Source: Maratus speciosus (taxonomy: Eukaryota; Arthropoda; Arachnida; Araneae; Salticidae). From it: a stretch of 64,000 bases of DNA. The position numbers were made by a program, and so were the translations under genes. Shown one piece after another: positions 1-12,556 of this stretch (position 1 is the stretch's first letter; every line of letters begins with the position of its first letter). Location: the NCBI GenBank assembly GCA_963932465.1, contig OZ010789.1, forward strand, positions 597,578,968-597,642,967. Direction: 5' to 3'. A model generated the notes under the pieces. That model was not told where the DNA came from, made no database searches, and was given only the letters and a program-made list of their open reading frames with translations.

Positions 1-464
1 TTAGTTAGTAGATTTTAATAAAAATTAGACATATAAATATCCCTTGGCATATTTCAAATATTACGCGAGCAAAGTCGAGGGGTTTGCTAGTGTCTTATAA
101 AACATTCAAAAGCCTTTCATATCACTTGTAAATAATTAATTTCTGAAGTAGTGTTTCTATTTTTAAATTAAGTTATGCTTTTGATATCCGAATTAAAGTA
201 ATTAATGAGTGAGATACACCATGGTATTTTACATTAAGTTGTTCATGGATGAAATGTAATTTCATAAAGTTTTTTTTTAATTAGAGGATTTATATACAAA
301 CAATCTGGTGCAAAAAAATATATGCACCCAGAAAAAACCGGAAATCCGCGAATGAAACTCGGCTTGTGTATAGTGTTTGAGTAGATGAACAAATGATTAC
401 AAATTCAGAAAAAGAAATATTGATTGGTAGCCGTAAAGTGAATACAATTTCAGTAGGTTTTAAA
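1..464. other. No recognisable feature
   Basis: AT-rich sequence without a coding stretch, RNA gene or repeat that I can recognise on either strand. Confidence 0.5.
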
Positions 465-667
465 GCCACGCCTAGAGGCTATGCAAGCCGATAGGAGCAA
501 GGAGTCCATTAAGTTTCCGATGTACCTCTGTGGTACATTCTGCCGTAAGTGTAGCAACTGATCGACAATTTCGGTGGCATTCAGAGGCTGCTCAAGTTGC
601 CTACCCAACATGTTCCAAACATGCTCAATTGGATCAAGATCTTGGTGCCCTTGCAGGCCATTGAAGG
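465..667 (-). pseudogene. Tc1-like transposase, C-terminal fragment
   Basis: The minus strand reads through as one frame of about 67 residues containing DLDPIEHVWNMLGRQL and then LRQNVPQRYIGNLMDSLL. This is the C-terminal end of a Tc1-family DDE transposase: the usual motif is SPDLNPIEHVW, whose E is the third catalytic residue, followed by a helix ending near IDSMPRR. The E is kept here. The frame lacks an N-terminus, the DNA-binding domain and the first two catalytic aspartates, so this is a truncated remnant. No terminal inverted repeat was seen next to it. The family call is based on motif recognition; the subfamily is not determined. Confidence 0.8.
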
Positions 668-3475
668 ACGTTTAGACTTGCTAAGTGTCGGTCGTTTCGC
701 ACACCAGTATTTTCTTAGAGAAAATATTGTTATTTTAAATTGCAGAATGACTCCGATTAAATAAAACAACATTTTCTAAACTAAAATACTGGTATCCAAA
801 ACACCTTAGACTTGGGAGCGTTATATCATAATAGACATTGCTGCAAGAGTCAAGCTGTACGTGGACAAGCGTTGTCTTGCCACTGGGCGACTTTGGAAAA
901 ATATTATTGGCAATTATTGGCAAAGTAAACATAAGAGCACGAAATAATGATTACAACTTAATAAGACAGATGGCGATGCGTTGGTTACTTATCAAATAAG
1001 GGCGACCCCTTTCTTGTTGAGCAGATTATATGAGGTTGAATAAAAACACAAATTTTAAAAACGATAATTTACATATTTCCAAGCGCATTTTACATTATAT
1101 ATATATAATACAATAAACGTAATTTACAATTTATTAGAAATAAACATTTATAAGAAACAATGCAATAAACTTTAATGTTATATATTATCTACACCCATAA
1201 ACTTATGAAAGGATTTCATTTAGTCTCATCTTTAAAACATAAAACCTTTCTAAAGGTGCTCAAAATCATTCATCGTCTGATTTAGTTATATAGAGTCCAT
1301 TAAGTAAAGTGGACAAACACTAATCATAAAATCAATGAATAGAAAAGCTATATACTATATTTATTATCTTTTGCTCAAATGGGTTGGCATTGGTAAACGA
1401 TTTTAAACATTTAATATAATAACAGATGTGTTTTAAAACTTTTAGAATTTATTCCATCGGACATTGGGATATATGTTTATCCCATTCAAGTTATTTGTAA
1501 TTTCTGATATTGCATATGGGAAACATTGGATATTAAAAATAACATTAAAATAATAAAGTATATTACATGCCTGCTCTCATATTGTCATTTGCTTCGTATA
1601 GTTTACTAAAGGGTTATATAGAATAAAGATTATAGCATTTTTCCCAACTAATACAGTAAAATATTATGTATAGGTGATAACAAACACGAAATGCGTATGT
1701 TTGTGTAAGAGATTTTAAAAAGTTATTTAAAACTGATAGTTCTTTTTTAACACGATAGTGTGCATTTTACAATATAATTCACGAATACTTTATAAATTGG
1801 AAATTTTATAACATTAAATATTTTGCAAGTTGACCTAAACATGGGTAATATTACATAGATGAAGATATCAAAATACAAATTTTAAATTTCTTGACGTTAT
1901 CATATCAGCGACATTATCTTGGAAATATAGTTACTTATTGCATTTTATTAATAGGTGCATAATTGGTGGTATGGTATGAAAAGGTTTCGCAATTGAAGGC
2001 ATTTCCTTGTGTTTGTAAGATGCAAACTTTCTTAACTAAAAAGAAATTAGTGTAAATTTGAGTTAGATACCCCAGTCACTGTATTTAAGATATTGGACGT
2101 GTGACAGAGCTAGTGACGTTCTTCTACCCTCGATCGTTATAAAAAAGCTTAGTAGGCAAAGTTACAGAGATTTATTTCTTCCAATAAAAGTTATATTCAT
2201 CATATAAGGTAAGTTTGGCTTTTGTTATATGTTCTCATAAGATCATAAGATAGGGATAGTAGCAGATGCAATATAATATATTTATTAGAGATTCTGTCTG
2301 AAATACTTAGTGAATGTTCTTTAACTCGTAATCGGAGACATGAATTTCCTTACGCGATCAGAGACATAGAGTCAAAAATACTCCAATGTCATTTTTCTTT
2401 TTTACCTTTTGTAAACAGCATTGGAATTTATTTTGGAAACGCAATATATTCTGGAAATCATGAAATGATAAAAGAACAATTTGGCGGTACTGAGGAGATG
2501 ATTTTATTCAAGAAGAAAAACCACATGATAATCAGAACCAAAGGATAACACGGAGTCATTTTGACTCCCGTCTCCAATTACACGTTAAACAGGTATCGAA
2601 TATTTTGTTAGTTTACAGGTTGCAACCATATTCTTCTATTTACAGAGCTACTGGTTGGAGTATCTATTACGATCAAGTAGAGTGTGTAATCTTGAAGCCC
2701 GGGATAGATGGCCAAAATCATTCACTAATTTCATAAAAATCCCATTTTATCGGGGTTTTACATTAAACTAAGTGCTTTTATGATATTCAAGATAACCTAT
2801 GCAATACATTGGTTATAGCTGCATTGCAAATAGCATTACTATAAAAATAAATCTTAGGGGAGGCGTAAAAGGGGAAACAATCCCTGACTCACTCTAATAT
2901 CCTTAATTCATTGCTCAAATTAATGAGATTGATTGTGATCATAAGAATTATATCATTAAAGAAAATTTAATTTTACCCTGAAATGTGCTCGGGGCATTCT
3001 CATGAGAAAATATCATTATATTCTGAAAACTTTATTTTAAGAGAGAGAAAATTAATCGCCGTTGTCTAATTATCAGAAATGTTTTCGTCATATTTTTATT
3101 TCCGCGAAAGTTTATATGAAAAACGAAATCCTGAGTTTAAAATCTATAAAGGCTTGATATTCTCTGTGCGACGAAGAGTTCACATGTGGAAATTCAACTT
3201 TTTGAATCTCTTTATTTATTTATTTATTTTTTTAATAGAACATGTAATGTTACAGATTCCTTTTCCGTTTTAGAATTTCTACTATTCTGTGAGTTTCCTC
3301 GACTAAAGAAACTTTTTCAGGAGTTTTATTTTCAGGATGCACAGTCTCTTTCTACTTTTACGTTTTCTCCATAACGCTTAAAATAATACCAAAACGAAAA
3401 AATACGTAATACTTTGAATTATGAATAATCTTATTTTAAAAGAAGACTTGCCGTTCTATGTCAACAACAGCTTTG

Positions 3476-3476
<1 letters not shown>
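668..3476. other. Mostly featureless AT-rich DNA
   Basis: Nothing convincing was found on either strand. A short GC-richer patch around 820-905 reads open on the minus strand for about 65 codons (LVHVQLDSCSNVYYD), but I recognise no family there. It may belong to the Tc1 scrap just upstream or be chance. Confidence 0.4.
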
Positions 3477-3539
<63 letters not shown>

Positions 3540-3555
3540 TATTATTATATATTAG
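3477..3555. repeat. (ATT)n microsatellite
   Basis: About 25 uninterrupted ATT/TTA trinucleotides, followed by a slightly degenerate tail. Open reading across it gives only poly-isoleucine and is not a gene. Confidence 0.97.
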
Positions 3556-3800
3556 GAATATTATATAAAGGAGTATTATTACCTTTAAAATTTTTACTTG
3601 TGGATAGTGATTAAGGATATGCATAGTGAATCGAGAATTATTTAAATCTTCTTTACATTACCTTACACGAATTCAAATCTGCTTTTATAAAATTGTAATT
3701 AAACATTCTTAACAAATTGTACCATTAATGCATGTCCACGGGTCACCATCAGACAGCGGTAAACATGGCTTTAAAATATAAATTTATTGCATTATTAATT

Positions 3801-4000
3801 NNNNNNNNNNNNNNNNNNNNNNNNNNNNNNNNNNNNNNNNNNNNNNNNNNNNNNNNNNNNNNNNNNNNNNNNNNNNNNNNNNNNNNNNNNNNNNNNNNNN
3901 NNNNNNNNNNNNNNNNNNNNNNNNNNNNNNNNNNNNNNNNNNNNNNNNNNNNNNNNNNNNNNNNNNNNNNNNNNNNNNNNNNNNNNNNNNNNNNNNNNNN
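3801..4000. other. Assembly gap (200 N)
   Basis: Exactly 200 ambiguous bases. The round length suggests a scaffold placeholder, so the true distance is unknown. Any reading frame across it is meaningless. Confidence 0.99.
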
Positions 4001-4849
4001 TTTGTGCAATGGTATAATAATTAGGTATTTGTGTTTGATAATTTCCTATAAATGCCGCGATAGGAGTTAAATTCGGTGGATTTTGTCGAATCTTGACATG
4101 CGTGGTAACACAAATTAGAAAAGAGTGTCGAAAAGCTTTCATCGGGACGTCAAGCAAACGTGTTTTCCCAGCAAGTTGTTCTTGGAGTGGAATCTTCATC
4201 TACGAATATACCAGCGTCATAAGGATTTGAAATTTGGTTTCTCAAATAAAAGAGAATTGGAGTCAACGTGTTTTTATTGTTACTGGTATTGAAGCCTTGT
4301 AGGTGACATTTTATAGTGCTAATTACAGAGCTCTGAGGGTAACTTCATTCTTCGGTTACTGCAAACTATCAGGGAGAACATGTTGTTTCACGTCATCGTT
4401 TAAATTTAATGACCATTTTGGGGAAAGCATTCCACATATCCTTCTTCTAGTGTTTAAGCTTAATTTCAATCATCTTTAATTTAAGAGTGCCTGCTCAACT
4501 GCTAACCACTTATTTTCTGCATTAAAAGGATTGTTGTTATTATTAAATTCTGTTTCCTGCCACTTTTATTACTGAAGATCCGCAGAGTTTCATCATAATT
4601 GTTACTTAGTAAATAATAATAATAAATGTACGTTAAAAATGATAATACTTCAGACATTTAATAAAATACTAAAATACAATGTAAATACAATAAACCTTAA
4701 GCGTTTCGTATACAATCATAAATATCTCATCAGTATAAAACATTACAAATAAACAATTAATCAAAAAAAGAACAGAAGTCAATCAGTTAAAATTATGAGT
4801 AAAAGATTATATTCAGGAGGAATCGGAGCTGCTTCCTCCATAGGCAATT
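4001..4849. other. No recognisable feature
   Basis: AT-rich sequence after the gap. No coding stretch, RNA gene or clear repeat was seen. Confidence 0.4.
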
Positions 4850-5114
4850 CAGTCCACTCCTCCAGGAATATGCTCCCATTGTGAATGTTGCAATTGAAAT
4901 TACTTATCTGTGCATTCGCAAAATCTGGAATATGATCATGCTCTAATAGCTGTAAAACAATGGAGGATATTCTATCTGCGTCACGAACACCTGGTCAAGG
5001 CAAAGAATTTCTTCCGTAAAGAAGGAAAGGCTCCGAAGACGAAGTGTAAATCACGGCCGGCCAGCGAATCTGTTCATGGTATAAGGAAGTAGTAGCTTAC
5101 CTTCATAGCAGTTA

Positions 5115-5345
5115 GAAGTTCTTTGTGTAAATTACTGGTACCACGGGATTTATACAGCCTTGATCCAGATTTGGAATATAGTGCATTTCCGAATAAAACG
5201 TATTTGTCTTAAATGAGTGTTTATGCTCTTTTTATCTAATGTTAAGTGTACTTGCAGTCTCGCCAATATAGACAAAATTGCACCTTTGACATGGAATTTA
5301 ATAGATGACTCCTTTCACAGCTGATTTAGGATGTTTCGCTTTTAA
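5115..5345 (-). pseudogene. Penelope-like element, GIY-YIG endonuclease fragment
   Basis: Read on the minus strand, this gives CLKAKHPKSAVKGVIY, then a stop, IPCQRCNFVYIGETAS, TLNIR, a second stop, and KEHKHSFK. The order (G)VIY, about 10 residues, then VYIGET and a basic helix with KEH is the GIY-YIG nuclease core at the C-terminus of Penelope-like retroelements, where it nicks the target DNA. Two in-frame stops make it inactive. The preceding CxxKHPKSAVKG linker also fits these elements. The reverse-transcriptase domain expected just upstream (plus-strand 5350-5600) is not recognisable. The remaining GIY-YIG half expected downstream (4850-5110) is too decayed to align by eye. It is a second, separate Penelope-like remnant from the one at 31.5-32.9 kb. 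Confidence 0.75.
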
Positions 5346-5589
5346 ACAGTATTGTTATTTTCTCCGAGATGTTTTTGTAATACAGAATACTTACGTAATA
5401 TCGTTTAAATTGACGCTAAAAATGTACGCGATGTTTTTTGTCTATTACTGAGCACTCTTAAAAAATTCTAAATCCATCTGAATCCATCTCTCCATCTATG
5501 TGGATAGTTATTATGCTTACGACTTATGAAAACTCTCTTTTTCTCACTGTTGAAATTGGTGTCACCACTGCAGAACTTAAACGGTCTGT

Positions 5590-6010
5590 TGAATAGTAAA
5601 TTCAACTATTATTTTATGGAACTAGGGGGCTCGGCCCCCTACGAGCTACGCTCGCCAGCCCCCGTCCAGACACCGCAGACTCTAAATGCACGCTAATTTG
5701 ATCGGCTTTAAAAAGATTTCGAAAGATTGAATTATAATTTAAAAAACAGTGGCGATCTCCCTATAAACGAATATTTATCCATTTCTCTTTGATTGGGGAA
5801 TTTTAACGCCAAATCCGCTGCGGTACTACTTGATCATCCTGTCGACCCATTTCGCCAAATTATATAAATCGCCAAATTATACAAATTGATATAATTTTTA
5901 TTTTAAATAACGAAAGAACAAATAAATTCGTACAACATTAATAAAAACACAAATAAAACGTCGAAAAAAAAATAACTTGATGACGTATACACGTGTAACA
6001 ACATTTCAAA
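5590..6010 (+). repeat. Dispersed repeat family X, copy 1 (GC-hairpin end)
   Basis: This segment is similar to two blocks near 36 kb. Its start (5622-5780) matches the reverse complement of about 36940-37105, including the motif CTACGCTCGCCA and a block containing GATCTCCCT. Its second half (5815-6000) matches 35682-35880 directly, with shared AATTTCGCCAAATT, TATACAAATTGATATAA and ACACGTGTAAC. At 5624-5640 there is a perfect hairpin (7-bp stem AGGGGGC, 3-nt loop) immediately beside CTAGT on the minus strand. The family is not one I can name. Confidence 0.65.
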
Positions 6011-7680
6011 ATAAGCTAATATAAAAGGAATTAAGTAAAGAGAGTCTTTGTCTCCTGGTATTTTTTAACAAAGCGAAAAGAAAGTTCTTTTAAATGAGAC
6101 ATTTTAAATTAATTCTCAAAATATCAAATAAATGTCTAGCGCAATTTCTAAATTTAAACTTTTTTGCAATATTATTTTGTGTTCATTTTATGTAATAACT
6201 ATAATGTGACGTAAATATGACGTAATTTCTCCTAAGACTTCTAACGCATGTTAATGAATTTATTATTTTACAATATCCTTTCAATTTTAAAATTCACGTG
6301 CATACTTTTTATGACGTAATTTTTAATAAGTTCCTGCTTTTTATACGTAATTATTTAATTCTAATTTGAAAGTTTTTTTCCTGTTTATAATAGTCACGTG
6401 TAAATAAATTTTTAATTTGAAGCAAACATTATTGCTTGCGCTTTTTATACAGTTGGCAACAGTTTAAATTAGTACAATTTTCTGAAATCTGTAAAAAATA
6501 TCTCTAGAAATGCTGAAAATTTGAATTTAAAATAGAAATAAAACCTGAAAAGATGAGTCAAAATAAAAAAATTAATGCAATCTGCACTCCGGCAAATTCT
6601 AACGCATAAAATGATCTAAAAATGATTACACTGCCATGTATAGTTTTTGCTGCTATAAAACTTTTTTAGTGGAACGATTTTGTCCAACTTTAGCATTAAA
6701 TAACTCTTAAAATAATTCTTCGATTTGAAAACTGTCTGCCTCAGCGTGTTTATCAAACATTTCTGTATAAAACCACCGATTTTCATATTTTTGTATGCAT
6801 TATTTTTGTTAATATTAACGAAGAAAGGCCTCCGGTCACAAAAAAATCAAAACCGGCGGCGGCGGTGACAGCGGTAGTTACATTTTTTTAGAATAGAGAG
6901 ATAGTGCGCAATGAGAAAATGAAATTGAGATATTGTCCGTATAATGTATTATTTCTGTAAATTTATATTGTATTCTTTTGATTGTCAATACTGTCATCTG
7001 TTTCAATAAGAATGTCTAAGAATAGTAATTGATAACTATTTTCATACTCAATGGTGAATTTGATTGAGTTATTGATGGAGTTATCTGTATTCTGAATTTT
7101 TCAAGATCTACTAAATCTGACGCAAGAAAACATCATCTACGTATCTACTCCAGAACATTAAATTATTTTTTAGAATCATAACAATCTTATTTTTAATACC
7201 CTGGATCACTATTTCAGCCTATCTAACCTATAGTGGGGAGACCAACATTGATTCTTTGAGTTTCGCATCAACCCATATTCTAATAGTAGTAATTGGGAAA
7301 TACTAGAACAATGTTAAAATTTTAATATAACAGATTCTGAACAATGCGATGTATGTATTTTCAATATCTAAAGGTTTCTTGGACACAGATAACACCTCTG
7401 CGATTTTTAATCTTTCGTCAGATTATTTCTTATGATCAAATTTTCCTGAATTAATTTTTGATGCTGATTCAGGAAATGCCTTCCATTTTTGTCTATTGTG
7501 TCAGGATTTTACAAAAAATAAGAAGTTGTGTTTTCTATATTTTAATTAATGCAATTAAAAATTTATCACAATTTCATAGAAGGTATTTCATTAAACACGT
7601 TAAAAATACTGTAAAAAATGTCTTTATATGTTCATGATATTTCTTTAATAAAACGAAAAGCAAAAAGTGTTTAATTAAAC
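6011..7680. other. No recognisable gene; small GC-rich (CGG) patch
   Basis: AT-rich DNA without a recognisable gene. The only oddity is a short CGG-repeat patch at about 6852-6872. Its GC content stands out, but it carries no reading frame or promoter motif that I can support. Confidence 0.4.
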
Positions 7681-7764
7681 AAACTTTCTTCTTGTTGTCT
7701 TTCTTGTTTATCCTCCTTCATCATTCGTCCCTCTTCAACATCCAACAGTAGTATGCCATCATAT

Positions 7765-8301
7765 TTACATTCCATCTTTCCCGATCCCCCGATACCTATT
7801 TTCCATCTCTTTGATATACTGGTGAAAGTGCTCACCGTGCTCTTCATTGTAATGTCCCAAATATTCTGGAAAGTGTGTCGCTATGGAATGCAGAAAGTGC
7901 ATTTTTACACTCATATTAGAGCATAACTTCTTGAAATTTTCCAGCATTGTTTCAACAATATTTCTGTAATTCGGATCTTTCTTATTCCCTAAAATGTTTT
8001 CGGGACCACACTTGAAGGCGGTTTTCTATCTTATTCATCCTTTCAGGAAAATCTTTGTCCTTCATCAATTTTTTGATTTAAGGACTAACGAAAATTCCAG
8101 CTTTTAATCCCCTGTGTGATGAAGGGAAATTTCACAGTAAGATACTTGACGCAATACTCTTGGTACTTGTGGTAGAACCTTTGCAAATTGCTTCATTAAT
8201 CCTAATTTGATGTGTAATAGTAGAAGCAAAATTTTTTGTGTGTTTATGAGCAGTTTATGCAGATTACACTGTATTCTAAAAGTCGTTAGATAAGTTGGCA
8301 A
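7765..8301 (-). pseudogene. Remnant of a multi-copy arthropod gene family of unknown function
   Basis: Three minus-strand stretches in order match a protein I recognise as a multi-copy, unnamed arthropod family that usually travels with mobile elements: LHIKLGLMKQFAKVL (about 8195-8240), a degraded middle with KDFPERMNKIE-like residues across frameshifts (about 8010-8060), and MLENFKKLCSNMSVKMHFLHS followed by HFPEYLGHYNEEHGEHFHQ (7780-7947). Intact relatives read close to FPENLGxxSEEHGERFHQD, so the spacing is conserved. Several frameshifts and stops break it. No function is known to me. No inverted repeats were seen around it. Confidence 0.7.
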
Positions 8302-8900
8302 GTATCCAGAAGTACATTTACGTTATTTGCGACTACCACATATTGCTTGTTCTAAGTAATGAATCTTCGAAATAAAATCGGCTCGATTGCAAACAAACTA
8401 TACGTGATAGAAGAAAACTAAGAACAGTTCCGTAATCAGCATGAAAAAATGCATTAAGAGCAGTCATTGGTTTTTACTCATCTGATATCATGCTGACTAG
8501 TGTAATCATTTAAGTGCTTATAAATGACGCAAAAGGTTGCTGTGAAGAAGACTACAGAATATTAGCTTTTATTTTTTTTTTTTTTTAGTTTGAAAACTAA
8601 ATTGAATAAGTTGAAAGCTGTAATCTGAATTGATATAATATCATCACCATTTATAGATCTTCCATAATTGTGTACATTACCATTTGTCATATTTTAGACA
8701 CAAAGTTTTGAATCAAAATTTAATGTATTGTTGAATCCCGCTCTGTATTTTTTATAAGACAAGTATTTCATTTATTCTAGATGATTCTTTCCTTGTTTGA
8801 CATTGATGTCCACTTCCGCTGCTGACACAATATTTAAATACTATTTATATTTATTCATGCAGTTTTTGAACTAAAATGAATAAGTCGAAGATAAACAAGT
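8302..8900. other. No recognisable feature
   Basis: AT-rich sequence. It could hold the decayed N-terminal part of the preceding pseudogene, but I cannot align any of it. Confidence 0.35.
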
Positions 8901-8902
8901 TG

Positions 8903-9480
8903 GAAATTGCTCGTCAAACGTGGCAAATGAGGTGCGTTCGTACTATAACTAGTTTTATAATTATTTTTTGCACCCCATATTGTAGTGAATGTATAATTTT
9001 TTGTACTTCATAAAGCGCATAGTCTGATACATCATTAAAATGCACTTCCAATATTTTTTTCCCATTCCCCGTAATGTAACGGAACACTTTTGACTGTCCC
9101 TGTAATTAAACTATACATCCGATTTTCCTAAAATTTGAAATAGCTCAACAAAATTTTGCAACAATTATATCTTTAAAATTTCAGACCATTCGGAAGGCTG
9201 TAATATCATTAAAATGCACTTGCAATAATTTTTCCCATTGGCCGTAATGTAAAGAAAAACTTTTGACTGTCCCTGTAATTAAACTATGCATCCGATTTTC
9301 CTAAAATTTAAAATGGCTCGACAAAATTTTGCAACAATCATATATTTGAAATTTCAGACCATTCGGTTGGGTAGTTTTTGCTCTGTTACATGCGGACAGA
9401 CGGACGGACAGACGGACAGACGGACGGACTGAACGACGACTATAGGTGCTACGTATTTATATAATTACGAACGCACCTAA
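8903..9480 (+). repeat. Dispersed repeat family G, copy 1
   Basis: The most complete of four related copies in this window (others at 19631-19785, 27953-28436 minus and 48392-48859). All begin with a block like GGAAATTGTGCGTCAAACG, then GGTGCGTTCGTACTATAAC. The full ones end with a GACGGACGGACAGACGGAC run, then TATAGGTGC and GAACGCACC. GGTGCGTTC at the start and GAACGCACC at the end are exact inverted repeats, which suggests a non-autonomous DNA element, but the shared upstream 30 bases lie outside that repeat. No coding capacity. Confidence 0.8.
9031..9378 (+). repeat. Internal 174-bp tandem duplication in family G copy
   Basis: The stretch beginning ATCATTAAAATGCACTT at 9031 recurs at 9205 and runs through the block CTGTCCCTGTAATTAAACTA to CAGACCATTCGG in both. 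The period is 174 bp and the units differ at a modest number of positions. The copy at 48 kb shows only one such unit, so the duplication looks specific to this copy. Confidence 0.85.
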
Positions 9481-10270
9481 AAAGGATCGACGTAAAACTT
9501 TATCATTTACAGGTCTTTCCTACTAGTGTTCAAAGCCAATTTGTAAGGCAAACCCGTAATCTCTTTCTAGTTGGCAATTTCTTTGCTTATAAATAATGGA
9601 AATTGAGGCTTTCGGCTCGATTATTATATATTGGTACATTGTACATAAGAATCCAGTTTTTTTTAATTAAAATGTATGCATCATAAGGTAAAAATGTATT
9701 CCGTATCTTTTATAAATTTCAATGAGATGTTTCAATCTCCGAAGGATTCCTTAAGATTGATGAATTTCATTCCTAATGTTTGAGCATTGAAAGATTGGTT
9801 GATTGACTGATTCCCCCAGTTTTTTCCTGTTTTCTCAAAAACTATTTTACATATCTAAATGTGACAAACTGCAGATTTTAGACACATACGTACTCTATCT
9901 GCGACAGATAAGTTTAGTGTTTTGGTTATGAACCATTTCTAAGCGTATTCCTGACAAAGAGAGAGACAAACAAGAAAAATTAAAAATTGTTTTTTTTTTA
10001 AATATATGTCGTCTATATAAAAGAATAAGCATTGAAATAGGCGTTCTTTTTCTGAAAATTCATAGACACAAACTCTAATTTAATATATAAAAAATATTTG
10101 TTCATTCTCATAAAAAGTATTTATATAAATTAAAAGTTAAATTTTATTAATTATTGCTTTAAACATGAAAAGATATGTGTTTCCAGTGCAGTTAATTGTG
10201 ATTATTTCTTATAATAGACGATTGAAAAGTACATGCTCTTGAATTATTTACGTTCGGAGCGCTTAAAAAA
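9481..10270. other. No recognisable feature
   Basis: AT-rich sequence without a recognisable gene or repeat. Confidence 0.4.
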
Positions 10271-10274
10271 TGTA

Positions 10275-10405
10275 GAAACTATATAATAAAAGCCGAAGTC
10301 ATGTGACTGTCATCAATAGTTACGGGCTGACCGCTTCACTTTTTATATGCCAAACGAACATTTCGGTACTTTGATATTAGTCGGGCGCAGGTGATAAATC
10401 GCCAA
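10275..10405 (-). repeat. Dispersed repeat family X, internal piece
   Basis: This stretch matches the reverse complement of 36530-36665. Shared blocks are AAGTCATGTGACT, TTTTTATAT, GGTACTTT and CAGGTGATAA, followed by TCGCCAAATATT. It is an isolated fragment about 4.5 kb from family X copy 1, with no coding content. Confidence 0.7.
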
Positions 10406-12521
10406 ATATTCCTCTATATTTCATTAAAAATATAAACCTATCACCCATTTCATTTAAGATAAATGTTTCATTTAAAATACACAGATTTCATTTACCTCAT
10501 TTAAAATACAATAAATAAAAAAAATAAATAAATAAAAAGCAATTTATCAAATTACAACGACCATTTGGAAAACGATATTTTTGAAGACTAAAATTTAAGA
10601 CATAAAAAATCGCACGGAGTTGATCATACATTACGTACGCCATGAATTAAACATTAATAGTGTTATTACACGTAAATATATCGCCTGAGACCTGTCAGAT
10701 TTCATGTAACTTGAATATTATCCACCTGAAACTTACGTAAATATCCAAGCATTTCATTGACTGTTCGGTAAAAGGCTTTTCCATCATTTCTTGGAAAGGG
10801 ATTTCCAAGAAATCTGACGGCCAATTTTAAATGAAATTTCATTCTTAATCTTCTAAACATCCGACAATATTACTTTTTACACCGTTGGATAGAGAAAAAA
10901 AATGAACTTTTAAATGCAATTTGTTTGACAGCTGTATCTCAAATTATTTCTGAGTTATTATTTTTTTTTGTAGCTTTTATTACTTTTTTGTCATAGTGGC
11001 AACAGAGAGTAACCATCGTTGTTGAAATTAAAGGGAAATACAAATTACTGTATAGACCAATCAGAAAACGAATAAATTGCAGATTAAACCAATCAAAACC
11101 TTCTGATATGCTTTTGATTTCCCATCCTGACGAGAACAATAACCATTTTTCCAAATGGTTAATAAATAAATAAATAAATAAATATTTTTCCAGCATAGGT
11201 TCTTGGCGAGAGAAAAAAAATTGACATCGTATTTTCCGGCAATTTATATCCTATTGAATATACATCAGCAATTTTTTCCATATGTATACAATTTATTTAA
11301 TCTAAAGAAGCCAATAATCTATTTTTATATAGAAGCAGAAGTAATTTCTATGTAAACAAATATTGTATAATATGTGTAAATAAAATGTTTATATGCAAAT
11401 AAATACATATAAAAAAATAAAAGTTCACCAGATTGTTTTTATAGCTATTTATATATTTTATCAATTTATTTCACATTCTGAAACTTGAATTGCGCCAAGC
11501 TTTAAAAAAAAATAATACCAATGCCCCTGTAATGGAAAAGTACCTAAATAACAATTAATCGTAATAATAGTAACATAAACTAAAATATTTCATTTCAACA
11601 TCAAAGTATTGTTTCTAATTTACATTCAAATAAATATATATTCCAAGATAATTTCAATTGAAATTAAGTTGACATCTTTCTACTTCACTTCATAAAGTAA
11701 ATAAACACAAGAAATTCATTTATCATAAACAGTAGAAAATATTAGACCAAGGTGGTAATCATTCGCAAAGTAGGTTCTCCAACAATGAATGGACAATATT
11801 CTTATGACGTCATAGTAAGTAAATTGGTGGCGCTAACGTTTGTTAACAGCTTGCATTCACGAGGATTTTATTTTGGTATTTCTCTTAGTTACGTTAGTAT
11901 ATTGTCATATTTATGAACTCAGAAATCAAATCTATAAAACAAAAGTATATATATTCATTATTTAGTTATTAAATAATGAAAAAAAAATATGAATGGATGA
12001 TTTGAAAAATTTAAATAAATTTATTAATATTAAAAAATAACATTGAAGTAACAGCATGTTTAAAGTAGAATAAGTTCAATTTAGATAATTTATGAACAAA
12101 TCTCAGTTTAAATACTTGAAGTTTCACTCATTTTACAGCTACGGAAATTATGAGGTAACTTTAAAATAAATTTAATACTTTCTAATTAATACTTTTTATT
12201 TAATTAATTTAATACTTTCTAATCTTTATTTAATAACTTTCGTCAAAAAAGACGAAATACGCATAACAACAAAAATGTATGAAATGTTATCAAGTTCGCA
12301 AAGAATTCTTGATTTCTCTATCAGAATCGTTAGACTCGGGAAGGATTGAGCAAGTCAATTAGTTTCAGAATGAAAGTAATATAATGCAGTGCTTAGCATA
12401 TATTTAAAGGAGACCAAACTGGTCGTCAGAGGCGACTAGTATTGAATAAACATACATGTTTTTAGTTCAGTTGTTAAACAGAATGATGAAAACATATAAA
12501 ATCTTAACAGTATCTTCATAA

Positions 12522-12556
<35 letters not shown>

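Noticed and set aside
3436..3624. Minus-strand frame rich in isoleucine
   Set aside because: It is produced by the (ATT)n microsatellite.
3732..4199. Open frames on both strands across 3732-4199
   Set aside because: They run through the 200-N gap, so the translation is not real.
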